DNA from: an uncultured SAR86 cluster bacterium
GTDB taxonomy: Bacteria; Pseudomonadota; Gammaproteobacteria; Magnimaribacterales; D2472
Assembly (NCBI GenBank): GCA_902599315.1
Contig: CACKEY010000003.1
Coordinates: 62,001-126,000 of the forward strand
DNA: 64,000 nucleotides
Direction of reading: 5' to 3'
Below are positions 26,594 through 36,498 of the stretch, in pieces. The stretch's first letter is position 1; each line of letters opens with the position of its first letter. Position numbers and translations under genes: made by a program. The notes below the pieces were generated by a model that saw nothing but the letters and a program-made list of their open reading frames with translations, had not been told where the DNA came from and made no database searches.

Positions 26594-26618
26594 TTTTTGC
26601 ACAATTTAAATGCAAAAA
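26594..26618. repeat. Perfect inverted repeat upstream of glnK copy 1
   Basis: TTTTTGCA and TGCAAAAA are perfect 8-base arms around a 9-base centre (CAATTTAAA). The core TGCACAATTTAAATGCA has the length and TGCAC...TGCA ends of an NtrC-type dyad, though the second half lacks the usual GGTGCA. It lies about 110 bases before glnK copy 1 and next to the amtB copy 2 terminator. Function unproven. Confidence 0.35.
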
Positions 26619-26650
26619 AAAACCGCCAACAATAATTGACGGTTTTTTAT
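26613..26650 (-). terminator. Intrinsic terminator after amtB copy 2
   Basis: On the minus strand AACCGTCAA pairs with TTGGCGGTT (one G-U wobble) around a 6-base loop, at 26621-26644. A run of eight T residues follows. It lies 12 bases past the amtB copy 2 stop and should separate this operon from glnK-amtB copy 1. On the plus strand the stem would carry a C-A mismatch, so minus-strand use is favoured. Confidence 0.8.
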
Positions 26651-26662
26651 GTGATTTAAGTT

Positions 26663-27940
26663 TTACTTAAATTCTGGGTAAGCCTCAACTCCGATTTCAG
26701 AAGCATCTAGACCAGCTTCTTGCTCAGAATCAGTAGCTCTAATTGGCATGAACATGTTTATTACATAAACAGTTCCAAGGCTAGCTAAAAAACCAAACCC
26801 TGCAATGGATACAACACCAATGAACTGATACAAGAATGATGCATCACCATTAGTGAAAGGTACAACCATACAACCAAATATTCCAGCAGTTCCGTGAGCT
26901 GAAATTGCTCCTACTGGATCATCTACCTTAATGCTGTCAAAGAACAAGATTGAACCATATACAATCAAGCCTCCGATAAACCCTATAATTACTGCTTCAC
27001 CACCAGTTGGCGCACTTGGTCCAGCTGTAATTGCTACCAAGCCAGCAATGGCACCATTTATTACCATGGTTACATCACTTTTACCTGTCATAAATAGACT
27101 GAGTACTAGGGCTCCAAGGACTCCACCGGCTGCAGCCATGTTAGTATTTAAAAATACCTGACTTACTGCAATAGCGCTTGCTTCATCACTGATAACAAGC
27201 TCTGATCCACCATTAAATCCAAACCAACCTAACCACAGGATAAGAGTACCTAAGGCTGCTAGGGGAATATTTGATCCCGGCATTGGATTAACAGATCCGT
27301 CAAAACCATATTTTCCATTTCTTGGTCCTAGAAGAGTAACAACTCCTAAGGCAGCAGCTGCGCCTAAAAGGTGCACCGTGCCAGATCCTGCATAGTCAGA
27401 ATATCCAAGAGTGCTCAAAAATCCACCACCCCAATTCCAGTATCCTTGAGTAGGGTAGATAAAAGCAGTTAAGACAATTGCAAATAGGAAAAACGGTATC
27501 AATTTCATTCTTCCAGCAACAGCTCCTGACACAATTGACATTGCGGTAGCAACAAACACAACTTGAAAAAAGAAGTCAGCTTGTTGTGAGTAATCCATAC
27601 CATATGCCATACCAATTTCATCGAGAGGCATATCAGTACTTAAGCCCCAGGATGTTCCAATCGCTGGCAAAATACCATATACAATTGCTTCACCGGCATC
27701 ATCTAAGCCACCAGATATTGCGAATACTGCGTCTGATGGGTACATAAGCACAAATCCACACACAAGGTACATGACACATGCTATTGAAAATAACCCAAGG
27801 TTTTTGGTTACAATTTCAGAAACATCTTTTTTCTGAACCAACCCTGCTTCTAGCATGGTAAATCCAGCTGCCATCCACATGACAAGCGCCCCTGACATAA
27901 TTGCATAGAACGTATCTAGTGCAAATTTTACTTCATCCAT
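26663..27940 (-). CDS. amt: Ammonium transporter (copy 2, divergent subfamily)
   Basis: A 425-residue Amt-family channel with no signal peptide. It starts MDEVKFALDTFYAIMSGALV, with helix 1 motif AAGFTMLEAGLVQKKDVSEI in place of the E. coli-type LFYGGLVR. Pore histidines lie in GSGTVHLLGAAA and AISAHGTAGIFG; YSDYAGSG carries the Asp. It lies 22 bases after glnK copy 2 in the torF-glnK-amt operon that starts at a sigma-54 promoter and ends at a clear terminator. Holding two unlike Amt subfamilies suggests different affinities or conditions, which is inferred. Confidence 0.94.
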   Translation of the reverse strand: MDEVKFALDTFYAIMSGALVMWMAAGFTMLEAGLVQKKDVSEIVTKNLGLFSIACVMYLVCGFVLMYPSDAVFAISGGLDDAGEAIVYGILPAIGTSWGLSTDMPLDEIGMAYGMDYSQQADFFFQVVFVATAMSIVSGAVAGRMKLIPFFLFAIVLTAFIYPTQGYWNWGGGFLSTLGYSDYAGSGTVHLLGAAAALGVVTLLGPRNGKYGFDGSVNPMPGSNIPLAALGTLILWLGWFGFNGGSELVISDEASAIAVSQVFLNTNMAAAGGVLGALVLSLFMTGKSDVTMVINGAIAGLVAITAGPSAPTGGEAVIIGFIGGLIVYGSILFFDSIKVDDPVGAISAHGTAGIFGCMVVPFTNGDASFLYQFIGVVSIAGFGFLASLGTVYVINMFMPIRATDSEQEAGLDASEIGVEAYPEFK

Positions 27941-27962
27941 AATAATCCTCCTTATTTAATTA

Positions 27963-28307
<345 letters not shown>

Positions 28308-28901
28308 TTATAAACTTGCTGCAATTGAGAAGAAAATACCGTCTTCATCTCCAGTTCCATATCCTTCATCAGTCATGTCATACATTGTTAATCCACATTC
28401 GTATGAACCACATGCAAAACCATAACTTAGAGTTATATTGTCACTAACATCGTCATAAGTACCATATGATAATGAGACTGGCCCAATTCCATATGAAACC
28501 TCTGTGTAATCTGGAGCACCATCTTGTCCAGAAGCAAAGAATAAGCCAAGATCACCAAATGAAAGACCGAGATAGATTTCTTCAAAATCTAGACCTGTCT
28601 GATTTTCAGGATAATCGAATGCAATGTAGCCAATGTCTACACCAACGTCACCCACAGAAAAACCGTAACCAGCATAGTAATCTAATTCACTACCTGCACC
28701 ATCATTAAAATTAACATTTGATCCCCATATACCTGCATAGAAACCACCTTCAGCTTCAAAGTCAAAACCACCTTGAATTGCAGGGCCATCGCTTTGTGTC
28801 ATACCTCTCCAAACATAATCTGAAGTAAAGGCTACATTAGCGCTAACAGCTGCAAAAGAGGGCATAGCAAGCATGCCAACTAGCAATAATAATCTTTTCA
28901 T
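28308..28901 (-). CDS. TorF family putative porin
   Basis: A 197-residue protein. A signal peptide ends around SFAAVS, then ANVAFTSDYVWRGMTQSDGPAIQGGFDFE follows the TIGR02001 (TorF) pattern. The remainder is Gly/Tyr/Asp-rich beta strand of a small outer-membrane barrel (YAGYGFSVGDVGVDIGYIAF). AGGAGA precedes the ATG. It is first in the glnK-amt operon under a sigma-54 promoter, which suggests a pore for ammonium or small nitrogen compounds; this role is inferred from the operon. Confidence 0.85.
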   Translation of the reverse strand: MKRLLLLVGMLAMPSFAAVSANVAFTSDYVWRGMTQSDGPAIQGGFDFEAEGGFYAGIWGSNVNFNDGAGSELDYYAGYGFSVGDVGVDIGYIAFDYPENQTGLDFEEIYLGLSFGDLGLFFASGQDGAPDYTEVSYGIGPVSLSYGTYDDVSDNITLSYGFACGSYECGLTMYDMTDEGYGTGDEDGIFFSIAASL

Positions 28902-28939
28902 AATTTCTCCTATATATTTATGAAGTTACATATAAATAA

Positions 28940-28957
28940 ATGCAATAATCGTGCCAA
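28940..28957 (-). promoter_or_regulatory. Sigma-54 promoter of torF-glnK-amt
   Basis: The minus strand reads TTGGCACGATTATTGCAT, matching YTGGCACG-N4-TTGCW at every conserved base. The -24 GG and -12 GC elements are 10 bases apart. Transcription would begin near 28930, about 30 bases before the torF ATG. This implies control by an enhancer-binding protein such as NtrC; no clear NtrC site was found within 100 bases upstream. Confidence 0.88.
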
Positions 28958-29033
28958 TCGAATTTTTAACTTTCTTATGGGATCTTTTTTTGAAATTGGT
29001 AGGTATAATTTCCTTTAAATATGGAGACACCAA

Positions 29034-29804
29034 ATGGAATTAAAAGATAAAGTTATTGCAATTACTGGGGGAGCATCTGGTTTGGGTGAAGCATCAACTA
29101 GACATTTTGTTAATCAAGGTGCAAAAGTTATGATCTTGGATATTAACGATGACAATGCAAAGTCTATTTGTTCTGAACTGGGTGATGATAAGGTTAAATA
29201 TATTAATACTAACATCATGGAAGAAGAGCCTGTGAAAAACGCAATGTCAAAAATAGCAGAAGAGTTTGGAAAATTGCACGTTGCTATTAATTGCGCCGGT
29301 ACTGGATATGGAGCTAGGATTATTGGTAAAGATGCACCCCATCCCCTGGACCACTTTAAATTTATTATTGATCTTAATTTAGTTGGAACATTTAATGTAA
29401 TGCGTTTAGCTGCAGAATTGATGGATAAAAACGAGGCTGGTGAGGATGGTGAAAAAGGTGTAATTATCAATACTGCTTCAATTGCTGGCTATGAAGGACA
29501 AATTGGACAATCTGCCTATAGCGCATCAAAAGCCGGTGTAATTGGCTTAACTTTAACTGCAGCAAGAGATCTAGCAAGGCATGGAATAAGGGTTAACACT
29601 ATTGCACCAGGTATCTTTGACACGCCGTTGATGAAATTAGCTCCAGATAAGGTAAGAGATCCACTACTTGAATCAACTCAATTTCCTCACAGATTTGGCA
29701 TTCCTTCTGAATTTGGCAATTTGGCTGCACATATTGTTGAAAATACATATTTGAACGGTGAAACAATTAGACTTGATTCAGCTATGAGAATGAAGCCAAG
29801 ATAA
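29034..29804 (+). CDS. SDR, 3-hydroxyacyl-CoA dehydrogenase type II-like
   Basis: A 256-residue SDR. Motifs are TGGASGLGEAS, NCAGTGYGARI, catalytic Ser in NTASIAGYEG and SAYSASKAGVIG with Tyr and Lys. RVNTIAPGIFDTPLM and FPHRFGIPSEFGNLA resemble HSD17B10-like 3-hydroxyacyl-CoA dehydrogenases, which keep this long insertion after NCAG. A TATAAT lies at 29004-29009 but no matching -35 is seen. It overlaps the YhdH-type reductase gene by 1 base (TAATG). Confidence 0.85.
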   Translation: MELKDKVIAITGGASGLGEASTRHFVNQGAKVMILDINDDNAKSICSELGDDKVKYINTNIMEEEPVKNAMSKIAEEFGKLHVAINCAGTGYGARIIGKDAPHPLDHFKFIIDLNLVGTFNVMRLAAELMDKNEAGEDGEKGVIINTASIAGYEGQIGQSAYSASKAGVIGLTLTAARDLARHGIRVNTIAPGIFDTPLMKLAPDKVRDPLLESTQFPHRFGIPSEFGNLAAHIVENTYLNGETIRLDSAMRMKPR

Positions 29805-30787
29805 TGAAATACTCAGCATATTATGTTGAGGAGATAGACGGAGTTTTTTCTGCCTCAATATCTAAACTTGAGCTGGAAAAGCCGTCAGATGGATTTGTTC
29901 AAATACAGGTTTCTTGTTCTTCATTAAATTATAAGGATGCTTTATCAGCATCTGGAAATAAAGGAGTGACCAGAAACTATCCATTTGTTCCAGGAATTGA
30001 TGCTGCAGGAACAATTTCTGATGCCAATTCTTCTAACTTTGTTGAGGGTGATGAAGTTTTAGTTACCGGCTATGACATGGGTATGAACACACCAGGAGGT
30101 TTTGGTGAGTTTATAAATGTTCCAGCTAACTGGGTTGTCAAAAAGCCATCAGCTCTGACAAGCATAGAAGCTATGTCTATAGGTACTGCTGGGTTAACAG
30201 CTGCAGCTAGCGTATTAAAAATATATGAATCTTCAAAGGAATCAGATCTTCCTGTTTTAGTATCGGGAGCTACCGGTGGAGTAGGTTCTATTGGTGTTAT
30301 GTTAATGTCTAAATTAGATAAAGAGGTTACAGCGTTAACTGGTAAGTCATCTTCGGCTGATTTTCTAAAATCAATTGGTGCTAAAAATGTAATTTTGCGC
30401 GATGATTTTTTAGAGGGACCTGTAAAACCTATGGAGAGAGCATTATTTTCTTCAGCAATTGATACCGTTGGAGGAAACATATTAAGTAAAATGCTCACTC
30501 AAATTTCACCTCATGGTGTTGTTGCATGTTGTGGAAATGTTGCAGGTATTGAAGTGAACACTACAGTTTTTCCATTTATTTTAAGAGGAATAACACTTGC
30601 GGGTATTGATTCAGCAGAATCATCATTGGAATTTAAAACTAACGTTTGGAGGAAATTTGCCAACGAGTGGAAATTAGACCTTTCGCCGATAATAAAAGTT
30701 GTAACCAAAGAAAACTTGCAACAAGAAATTGATCTTATTTTACAAGGCGGTCAACAAGGCAGGGTAGTCTTAAAACATGGAGAATAA
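29804..30787 (+). CDS. YhdH/YhfP family quinone oxidoreductase (AcuI-like)
   Basis: A 327-residue zinc-free medium-chain reductase. Blocks include SSLNYKDALSASGNKGVTR, YPFVPGIDAAGTI, TGYDMGMNTPGGFGEF and the NADPH loop SGATGGVGSIGV. These match the YhdH/AcuI group, whose AcuI members reduce acryloyl-CoA to propionyl-CoA, a step that protects cells metabolising DMSP. It follows a hydroxyacyl-CoA-type SDR and precedes a membrane microprotein gene. The AcuI substrate is likely but not certain. Confidence 0.85.
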   Translation: MKYSAYYVEEIDGVFSASISKLELEKPSDGFVQIQVSCSSLNYKDALSASGNKGVTRNYPFVPGIDAAGTISDANSSNFVEGDEVLVTGYDMGMNTPGGFGEFINVPANWVVKKPSALTSIEAMSIGTAGLTAAASVLKIYESSKESDLPVLVSGATGGVGSIGVMLMSKLDKEVTALTGKSSSADFLKSIGAKNVILRDDFLEGPVKPMERALFSSAIDTVGGNILSKMLTQISPHGVVACCGNVAGIEVNTTVFPFILRGITLAGIDSAESSLEFKTNVWRKFANEWKLDLSPIIKVVTKENLQQEIDLILQGGQQGRVVLKHGE

Positions 30788-30789
30788 AT

Positions 30790-30921
30790 ATGCCGGATAA
30801 ATATGATGAATATTTTGAATCACAAGAAGCTAATGAAGACAGCAAATCAGACTCAAGAGTTGCGATTACTCTCATAGCTGTTTTTGTAGTAGGTATGGTT
30901 TTTTGGGTTTCTGGTCAGTAA
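30790..30921 (+). CDS. 43-residue single-pass membrane microprotein
   Basis: ATG at 30790 opens 43 codons to TAA at 30919. The first half is very acidic and polar (MPDKYDEYFESQEANEDSKS), the second half a membrane helix (VAITLIAVFVVGMVFWVSG). It starts 2 bases after the reductase stop and ends exactly where the convergent trxB ends. The fit in the operon and the amphipathic design support a real gene. No known family. Confidence 0.6.
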   Translation: MPDKYDEYFESQEANEDSKSDSRVAITLIAVFVVGMVFWVSGQ

Positions 30922-31878
<957 letters not shown>

Positions 31879-31949
31879 TTAAAGAAATTGTTATCTTTTG
31901 TAACTAAATAAGCCATATCTCAATATAATATTAAAAACAGGAGTAAATC

Positions 31950-34274
31950 ATCGCTAAAAAACAAGAGCAATCAAATTTGCCAATTGGAACTTTAAAAAAT
32001 GTATTTGCATTTTTCTGTTTGGGCTCAGTTTTATATATTTTAATATCTCTTGTTTCTTATTCTTCTCTCGATCCAAGTCTATCTTCTATTAGCTCTTTGT
32101 CAGGTAATATCCAAAATCTTGGTGGACCGTTTGGAGCTTACCTTTCTGATGCATTATTCTCTATTGTTGGGTTAGGCGCATATTTGTTTTTAGTAATCAT
32201 ATCTTTCGCTGCCGTAAAATCACTTTTTTTCTATCAACAAACAGATAGGTTTCATAAAGTCATTAAAATTACTTCAGCAATTTTTTTAATTTCTTCATTT
32301 GCAACTTTATGTGAATTTTATTATTCAGGTGATTACTTTCCACAGTCTTCATCTGGGGGTTTGGTTGGAGATTTAATCTTTTCCAATCTATCTAATATTT
32401 TTGGCGTTGTTGGCTCTTTAATATTTATAGTAATTTTCTTTCTTGCTTCGCTTTCTATTACTTTTTCATTTTCTTGGCTATCTCTTATAGATACCATTGG
32501 GAAAACCACCAAATATTTTTTCCTAGAATTTACATCTCAATTTATTCGCTTAGTAAAATTTATATTTAACTCACTGAGATTAATTGATATTTCAAAATTT
32601 AAACCTATTAATAAAATAGCTCCAAAGCCTGCCACTTTAGAGGTTAAACCAAGAGAATTAAACCTCCCGCTGGCAGCTAAATCTCCTCAGGGAGAGGACA
32701 AGTCTGCTGAAATTTCTAGTGCACCAACTAAACCTGAAGCTCAAAAAAGTGAATCCGTTAGCTCATCTACTGTCTTTAAATCTAAAGATAAAAATTTCAA
32801 CCAAGAGATGCCTTCAACTGATCTTCTTGATAGAGTTCTTGACGATGGGTCATCTCTTACCAAAGAACAACTTGACGAGGTTGCAGATAGACTTGAACTA
32901 AAACTCCAAGAATTTGGAATTGAAGCATCTGTTGTTTCTGTAATCCCAGGACCAGTTGTAACTCGATTTGAAATTCAACCAGCCCCAGGAACAAAAGCAA
33001 GCAAAATTACAAATATAGCTCAAGATATTGCTAGGTCTCTTGCTGTAACAAGCGTTCGAGTTGTTGAGGTAATACCTGGCAAGTCTGTTGTTGGAATTGA
33101 GATACCCAACACAAATAGAAAGATGGTTCGTTTAACCGAAATATTGTCCTCTGATACATTCCATAACTCTCACTCTCCTCTTTCGATGGCCCTAGGTCAT
33201 GACATAGCTGGCAAACCTATAGTTGTTAATTTAGAAAAAATGCCTCATTTATTAGTTGCAGGCACCACTGGTTCGGGTAAGTCTGTCGGACTTAATGCGA
33301 TGTTACTGAGTTTATTATTTAAATCTGATCCTGAAAGAGTTCGTCTAATAATGATAGATCCTAAAATACTCGAACTTTCAGTATATGAGGGGATACCACA
33401 TCTACTAACGCCAGTTATCACAGACATGAATGATGCATCGAATGGATTGAGATGGTGTGTAGCTGAGATGGATAGACGTTATAAGTTAATGTCCGAAATG
33501 GGTGTTAGAGGTCTTTCAGCATTTAACCAAAAAGTAGCTGAAGCCAATGCAGCTGGTAAGCCATTAGTTGATCCATTTCGGGAAGATGAGGAGATCCTTT
33601 TAGAGGAATTGCCTTCTATTGTGGTGGTGGTGGATGAGTTTGCAGACATGATAATGATAGTAGGTAAAAAAGTTGAACATCTCATTGCACGAATTGCTCA
33701 AAAGGCCAGGGCAGCAGGAATTCATCTCATTCTTGCAACTCAAAGACCTTCCGTCGATGTTATAACTGGACTTATAAAAGCTAATATTCCGTCAAGAATT
33801 GCATTTCAAGTATCTTCTAAAATTGATTCAAGAACCATTCTTGATCAAGGAGGTGCTGAGCAACTTCTGGGAGCAGGTGACATGCTATACCTCCCTGCAG
33901 GGCAAGGTGTTCCGGAACGAGTTCATGGTGCATTTGTTGGTGACGACGAGGTTCATAGAGTTGTAAACAGTTGGAGAGAGAAATCTGAACCCAACTATTT
34001 AGATGAGATTACATCTGACATGCAGGAAACAGGGCCCATTCCTGGTTGGTCTGATGCAGATTACTCAGACTCATCTGATGAAAATGATGAACTCTATGAT
34101 GAAGCAGTGAGTTTTGTTATAGAATCCAGAAGAGCATCAATTTCTGCTGTTCAGCGAAAACTAAGAATTGGTTATAACCGAGCAGCTAGGATAATCGAAG
34201 CCATGGAAGTGGCAGGATTAGTTTCAGAAATGAGCAGCAATGGCAGTCGAGAAGTTTTGGTTCCCAAGCAGTAA
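31950..34274 (+). CDS. ftsK: DNA translocase FtsK, probable ATC start
   Basis: The SpoIIIE/FtsK motor that pumps chromosome ends at the septum. Four to five N-terminal membrane helices, a short linker, Walker A GTTGSGKS (residues 429-436 counted from a TTG at 31977) and Walker [12 protein letters not shown]-terminal gamma winged helix ([21 protein letters not shown]) reads KOPS. It is shorter than E. coli FtsK because the linker is short. No ATG or GTG lies near the expected start. An AGGAG at 31939-31943 is 6 bases before ATC (31950), giving [13 protein letters not shown]; an in-frame stop lies at 31944. TTG 31977 has no good ribosome site. I favour ATC, with a base-call error as an alternative. 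Confidence 0.85.
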   Translation: MAKKQEQSNLPIGTLKNVFAFFCLGSVLYILISLVSYSSLDPSLSSISSLSGNIQNLGGPFGAYLSDALFSIVGLGAYLFLVIISFAAVKSLFFYQQTDRFHKVIKITSAIFLISSFATLCEFYYSGDYFPQSSSGGLVGDLIFSNLSNIFGVVGSLIFIVIFFLASLSITFSFSWLSLIDTIGKTTKYFFLEFTSQFIRLVKFIFNSLRLIDISKFKPINKIAPKPATLEVKPRELNLPLAAKSPQGEDKSAEISSAPTKPEAQKSESVSSSTVFKSKDKNFNQEMPSTDLLDRVLDDGSSLTKEQLDEVADRLELKLQEFGIEASVVSVIPGPVVTRFEIQPAPGTKASKITNIAQDIARSLAVTSVRVVEVIPGKSVVGIEIPNTNRKMVRLTEILSSDTFHNSHSPLSMALGHDIAGKPIVVNLEKMPHLLVAGTTGSGKSVGLNAMLLSLLFKSDPERVRLIMIDPKILELSVYEGIPHLLTPVITDMNDASNGLRWCVAEMDRRYKLMSEMGVRGLSAFNQKVAEANAAGKPLVDPFREDEEILLEELPSIVVVVDEFADMIMIVGKKVEHLIARIAQKARAAGIHLILATQRPSVDVITGLIKANIPSRIAFQVSSKIDSRTILDQGGAEQLLGAGDMLYLPAGQGVPERVHGAFVGDDEVHRVVNSWREKSEPNYLDEITSDMQETGPIPGWSDADYSDSSDENDELYDEAVSFVIESRRASISAVQRKLRIGYNRAARIIEAMEVAGLVSEMSSNGSREVLVPKQ

Positions 34275-34786
34275 TGATTGCTCGCTCACTTTTAATAATA
34301 TTTGCTATCAATTTTTCAGTTTTAGCTAACGAAGATAAAATTTCTTTATCACTGCTTAACGCTGAACTCAAAAAAAATTACGCCTTTATTGAGAGATCAT
34401 TAAATCAGTCCGCTATGAAAATAGATAATTCCTCAGGCAAAATATTTTTTGATGAAACTGGAATCACAATTAATATTCTTACTCCATTTAAAGAAAACTA
34501 TAGAATCGAAGGCGGCATAATTGAGATTCATGATTTGTACTTAGATCAAAAGCAATCAATTAATATTGATCAAGCCAATAATTTTTTTCTTAACCTTTTA
34601 ATTGAAGGCATTGATGAAAACAATCCAACATACAGAGTAAATATTGTTGATGATGATGCAATAGAAGTTATGTCTTTTGAGCAGAATAATTTAGTCAGTT
34701 TTTTATTTTTTAAAAATAAACTTGAACTTATTCGATACACAGACTCCCTTGGGGTAGAGCATGGAATAGAGCTGCAACCGTTATGA
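34274..34786 (+). CDS. lolA: Outer-membrane lipoprotein carrier LolA
   Basis: A 170-residue secreted protein with a signal peptide ([19 protein letters not shown]). The mature part is predicted beta-rich, with FDETGITINILTPFKENYRI and EIHDLYLDQKQS as in LolA strands. It is about 30 residues shorter than E. coli LolA and poorly conserved. Its position directly after ftsK (1-base overlap) is the usual gammaproteobacterial lolA position. It ferries lipoproteins, such as the phytase in this window, across the periplasm. Confidence 0.75.
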   Translation: MIARSLLIIFAINFSVLANEDKISLSLLNAELKKNYAFIERSLNQSAMKIDNSSGKIFFDETGITINILTPFKENYRIEGGIIEIHDLYLDQKQSINIDQANNFFLNLLIEGIDENNPTYRVNIVDDDAIEVMSFEQNNLVSFLFFKNKLELIRYTDSLGVEHGIELQPL

Positions 34787-35151
34787 TTACAAAATTATTT
34801 TTTATAGCATTAGGTGGCTCATTAGGCGCTCCGCTAAGATATTTAATTAATGACTCAATGAAAGATTTTTATTTTTTTATGCTGCCAAGTGGAATAATGC
34901 TTGTAAATTTTATTGGATGCTTTTTTATTGGCATTGCAATGGCATATATTTCTGACTTCAAATCAAATGCTTATTATTTATTAATTGTTGGATTTCTTGG
35001 ATCTTTTACAACAATGTCAGCCTTCTCACAGCAAACAATTGAATTGCTATACAATGGAAAAGAACTGAACGCTTTAATGTACGTTTTAGCCTCAATAATT
35101 TCATGCTTAGTAGGAACATTTTTAGCTTTTTATTTGTTTAAAACATCTTAG
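34783..35151 (+). CDS. crcB: Fluoride channel CrcB/FluC
   Basis: A 122-residue four-helix membrane protein. ALGGSLGAPLRYLIND, NFIGCFFIGIAMAY and GFLGSFTTMSAFSQQTIEL are the CrcB signatures; the last holds the phenylalanine/threonine track that lines the fluoride pore. It overlaps lolA by 4 bases and precedes serS by 4, an order common in gammaproteobacteria. No fluoride riboswitch is visible, as expected inside an operon. Confidence 0.93.
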   Translation: MITKLFFIALGGSLGAPLRYLINDSMKDFYFFMLPSGIMLVNFIGCFFIGIAMAYISDFKSNAYYLLIVGFLGSFTTMSAFSQQTIELLYNGKELNALMYVLASIISCLVGTFLAFYLFKTS

Positions 35152-35155
35152 AAAA

Positions 35156-36400
35156 ATGATTGATGCAAACTTAATAAAAAACAATTCTCAGATTGTTATT
35201 GAGAATCTAAAATCTAGAAATTATGACTTAGATTATGATTTATATGAAAGTTTAGAATCTGATCGAAAAAAATATCAAACCGAAACTGAGGATTTGCAGG
35301 CACTGCGTAAAGTCCTTTCGCAGGATTTTGGGTTATTGAAAAAAGAAGGTAAGGATGATCCAAAGCTAAGCAAAAAAATTAAATCTGTAAACAATGATCT
35401 TGAGGTATGCTCAAGTAAATTGAGTGAAGTTCAGCTAGATTTGGAGAATTTATTGTTGGATATACCCAACCTTGTGGATGCATCGGCTCCAATAGGCCTA
35501 AATGAAGAGAATAATGTAAAAATTAGGGAGCATGGAGAGCCAAAAATTTTTAAAGGAAAAAATCATCTAGATATAACATCTATGATTGATACAGAATCAG
35601 CTAATCTCTTGGCTGGATCTCGTTTTGCAGTCTTAAAAGGAGAGATAGCTAAATTGCAACGAGCTTTAATAGCTTTTATGTTAGATAAAGCTTTAGAGCA
35701 CGGATATGAAGAGCATTACTTACCCTTGGTTGCTAATACAGCATCTTTGACTTCTACGGGTCAGCTGCCAAAATTCTCAGATGATTTATTTCAGCTCAGC
35801 GATGATTATTATTTAATACCAACTGCTGAAGTACCTTTAACTAATTTATATAGAAACAAGATTTTAGATATTGATAAATTCCCTATAAAGTTAACTGCTC
35901 ACACAAGTTGTTTTAGGTCTGAGGCTGGAAGTTACGGAAAAGATACAAAGGGGTTGATAAGACAACATCAATTTGAAAAAGTTGAGTTGGTGCAAATTTG
36001 TCATCCAGATCATTCATTCACGGCATTAGAGGAGCTTACTTCTCATGCTGAGGCAGTGCTTATTGAGCTTGATCTTCCATATCAAGTTGTTGAACTATGT
36101 TCTGGAGATTTAGGCTTTTCTGCAGCTAAAACTTATGATCTTGAGGTTTGGATTCCAAGCCAAGAATCCTTTAGAGAGATATCTTCATGCTCAAATTGTT
36201 CTGATTTTCAGGCAAGAAGAGCTAAAATGAGATTTAAAGAAAAAGGTAAATCAAAATTCGTTCACACACTCAACGGTTCTGCATTGGCTGCAGGCAGAGC
36301 TCTAATTGCAATTATTGAAAATAATTTTGATCAAAAAAGTAAAATTTCTATCCCAGAAGCCCTTCAAGACTATACAAATTTCTCGCATATTGAAGTTTGA
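35156..36400 (+). CDS. serS: Seryl-tRNA synthetase
   Basis: A 414-residue class II synthetase. The N-terminal antiparallel coiled-coil arm (residues about 30-105) contacts the long variable arm of tRNA-Ser. The catalytic domain has LIPTAEVPLTNLYR, FRSEAGSYGKDTKGLIR (motif 2) and LNGSALAAGRALIAIIE (motif 3). Complete and of normal length. A tRNA-Ser(UGA) gene lies at 53181 in the same window. Confidence 0.96.
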   Translation: MIDANLIKNNSQIVIENLKSRNYDLDYDLYESLESDRKKYQTETEDLQALRKVLSQDFGLLKKEGKDDPKLSKKIKSVNNDLEVCSSKLSEVQLDLENLLLDIPNLVDASAPIGLNEENNVKIREHGEPKIFKGKNHLDITSMIDTESANLLAGSRFAVLKGEIAKLQRALIAFMLDKALEHGYEEHYLPLVANTASLTSTGQLPKFSDDLFQLSDDYYLIPTAEVPLTNLYRNKILDIDKFPIKLTAHTSCFRSEAGSYGKDTKGLIRQHQFEKVELVQICHPDHSFTALEELTSHAEAVLIELDLPYQVVELCSGDLGFSAAKTYDLEVWIPSQESFREISSCSNCSDFQARRAKMRFKEKGKSKFVHTLNGSALAAGRALIAIIENNFDQKSKISIPEALQDYTNFSHIEV

Positions 36401-36498
36401 TAAAAATTTACATAATGTTGCAGAATTGTTCCTTTTCATAATCATAAAACAGGTATAGAATTAATCAGTCGTCTTTATTTTAATTTTTAGAGGAAATT

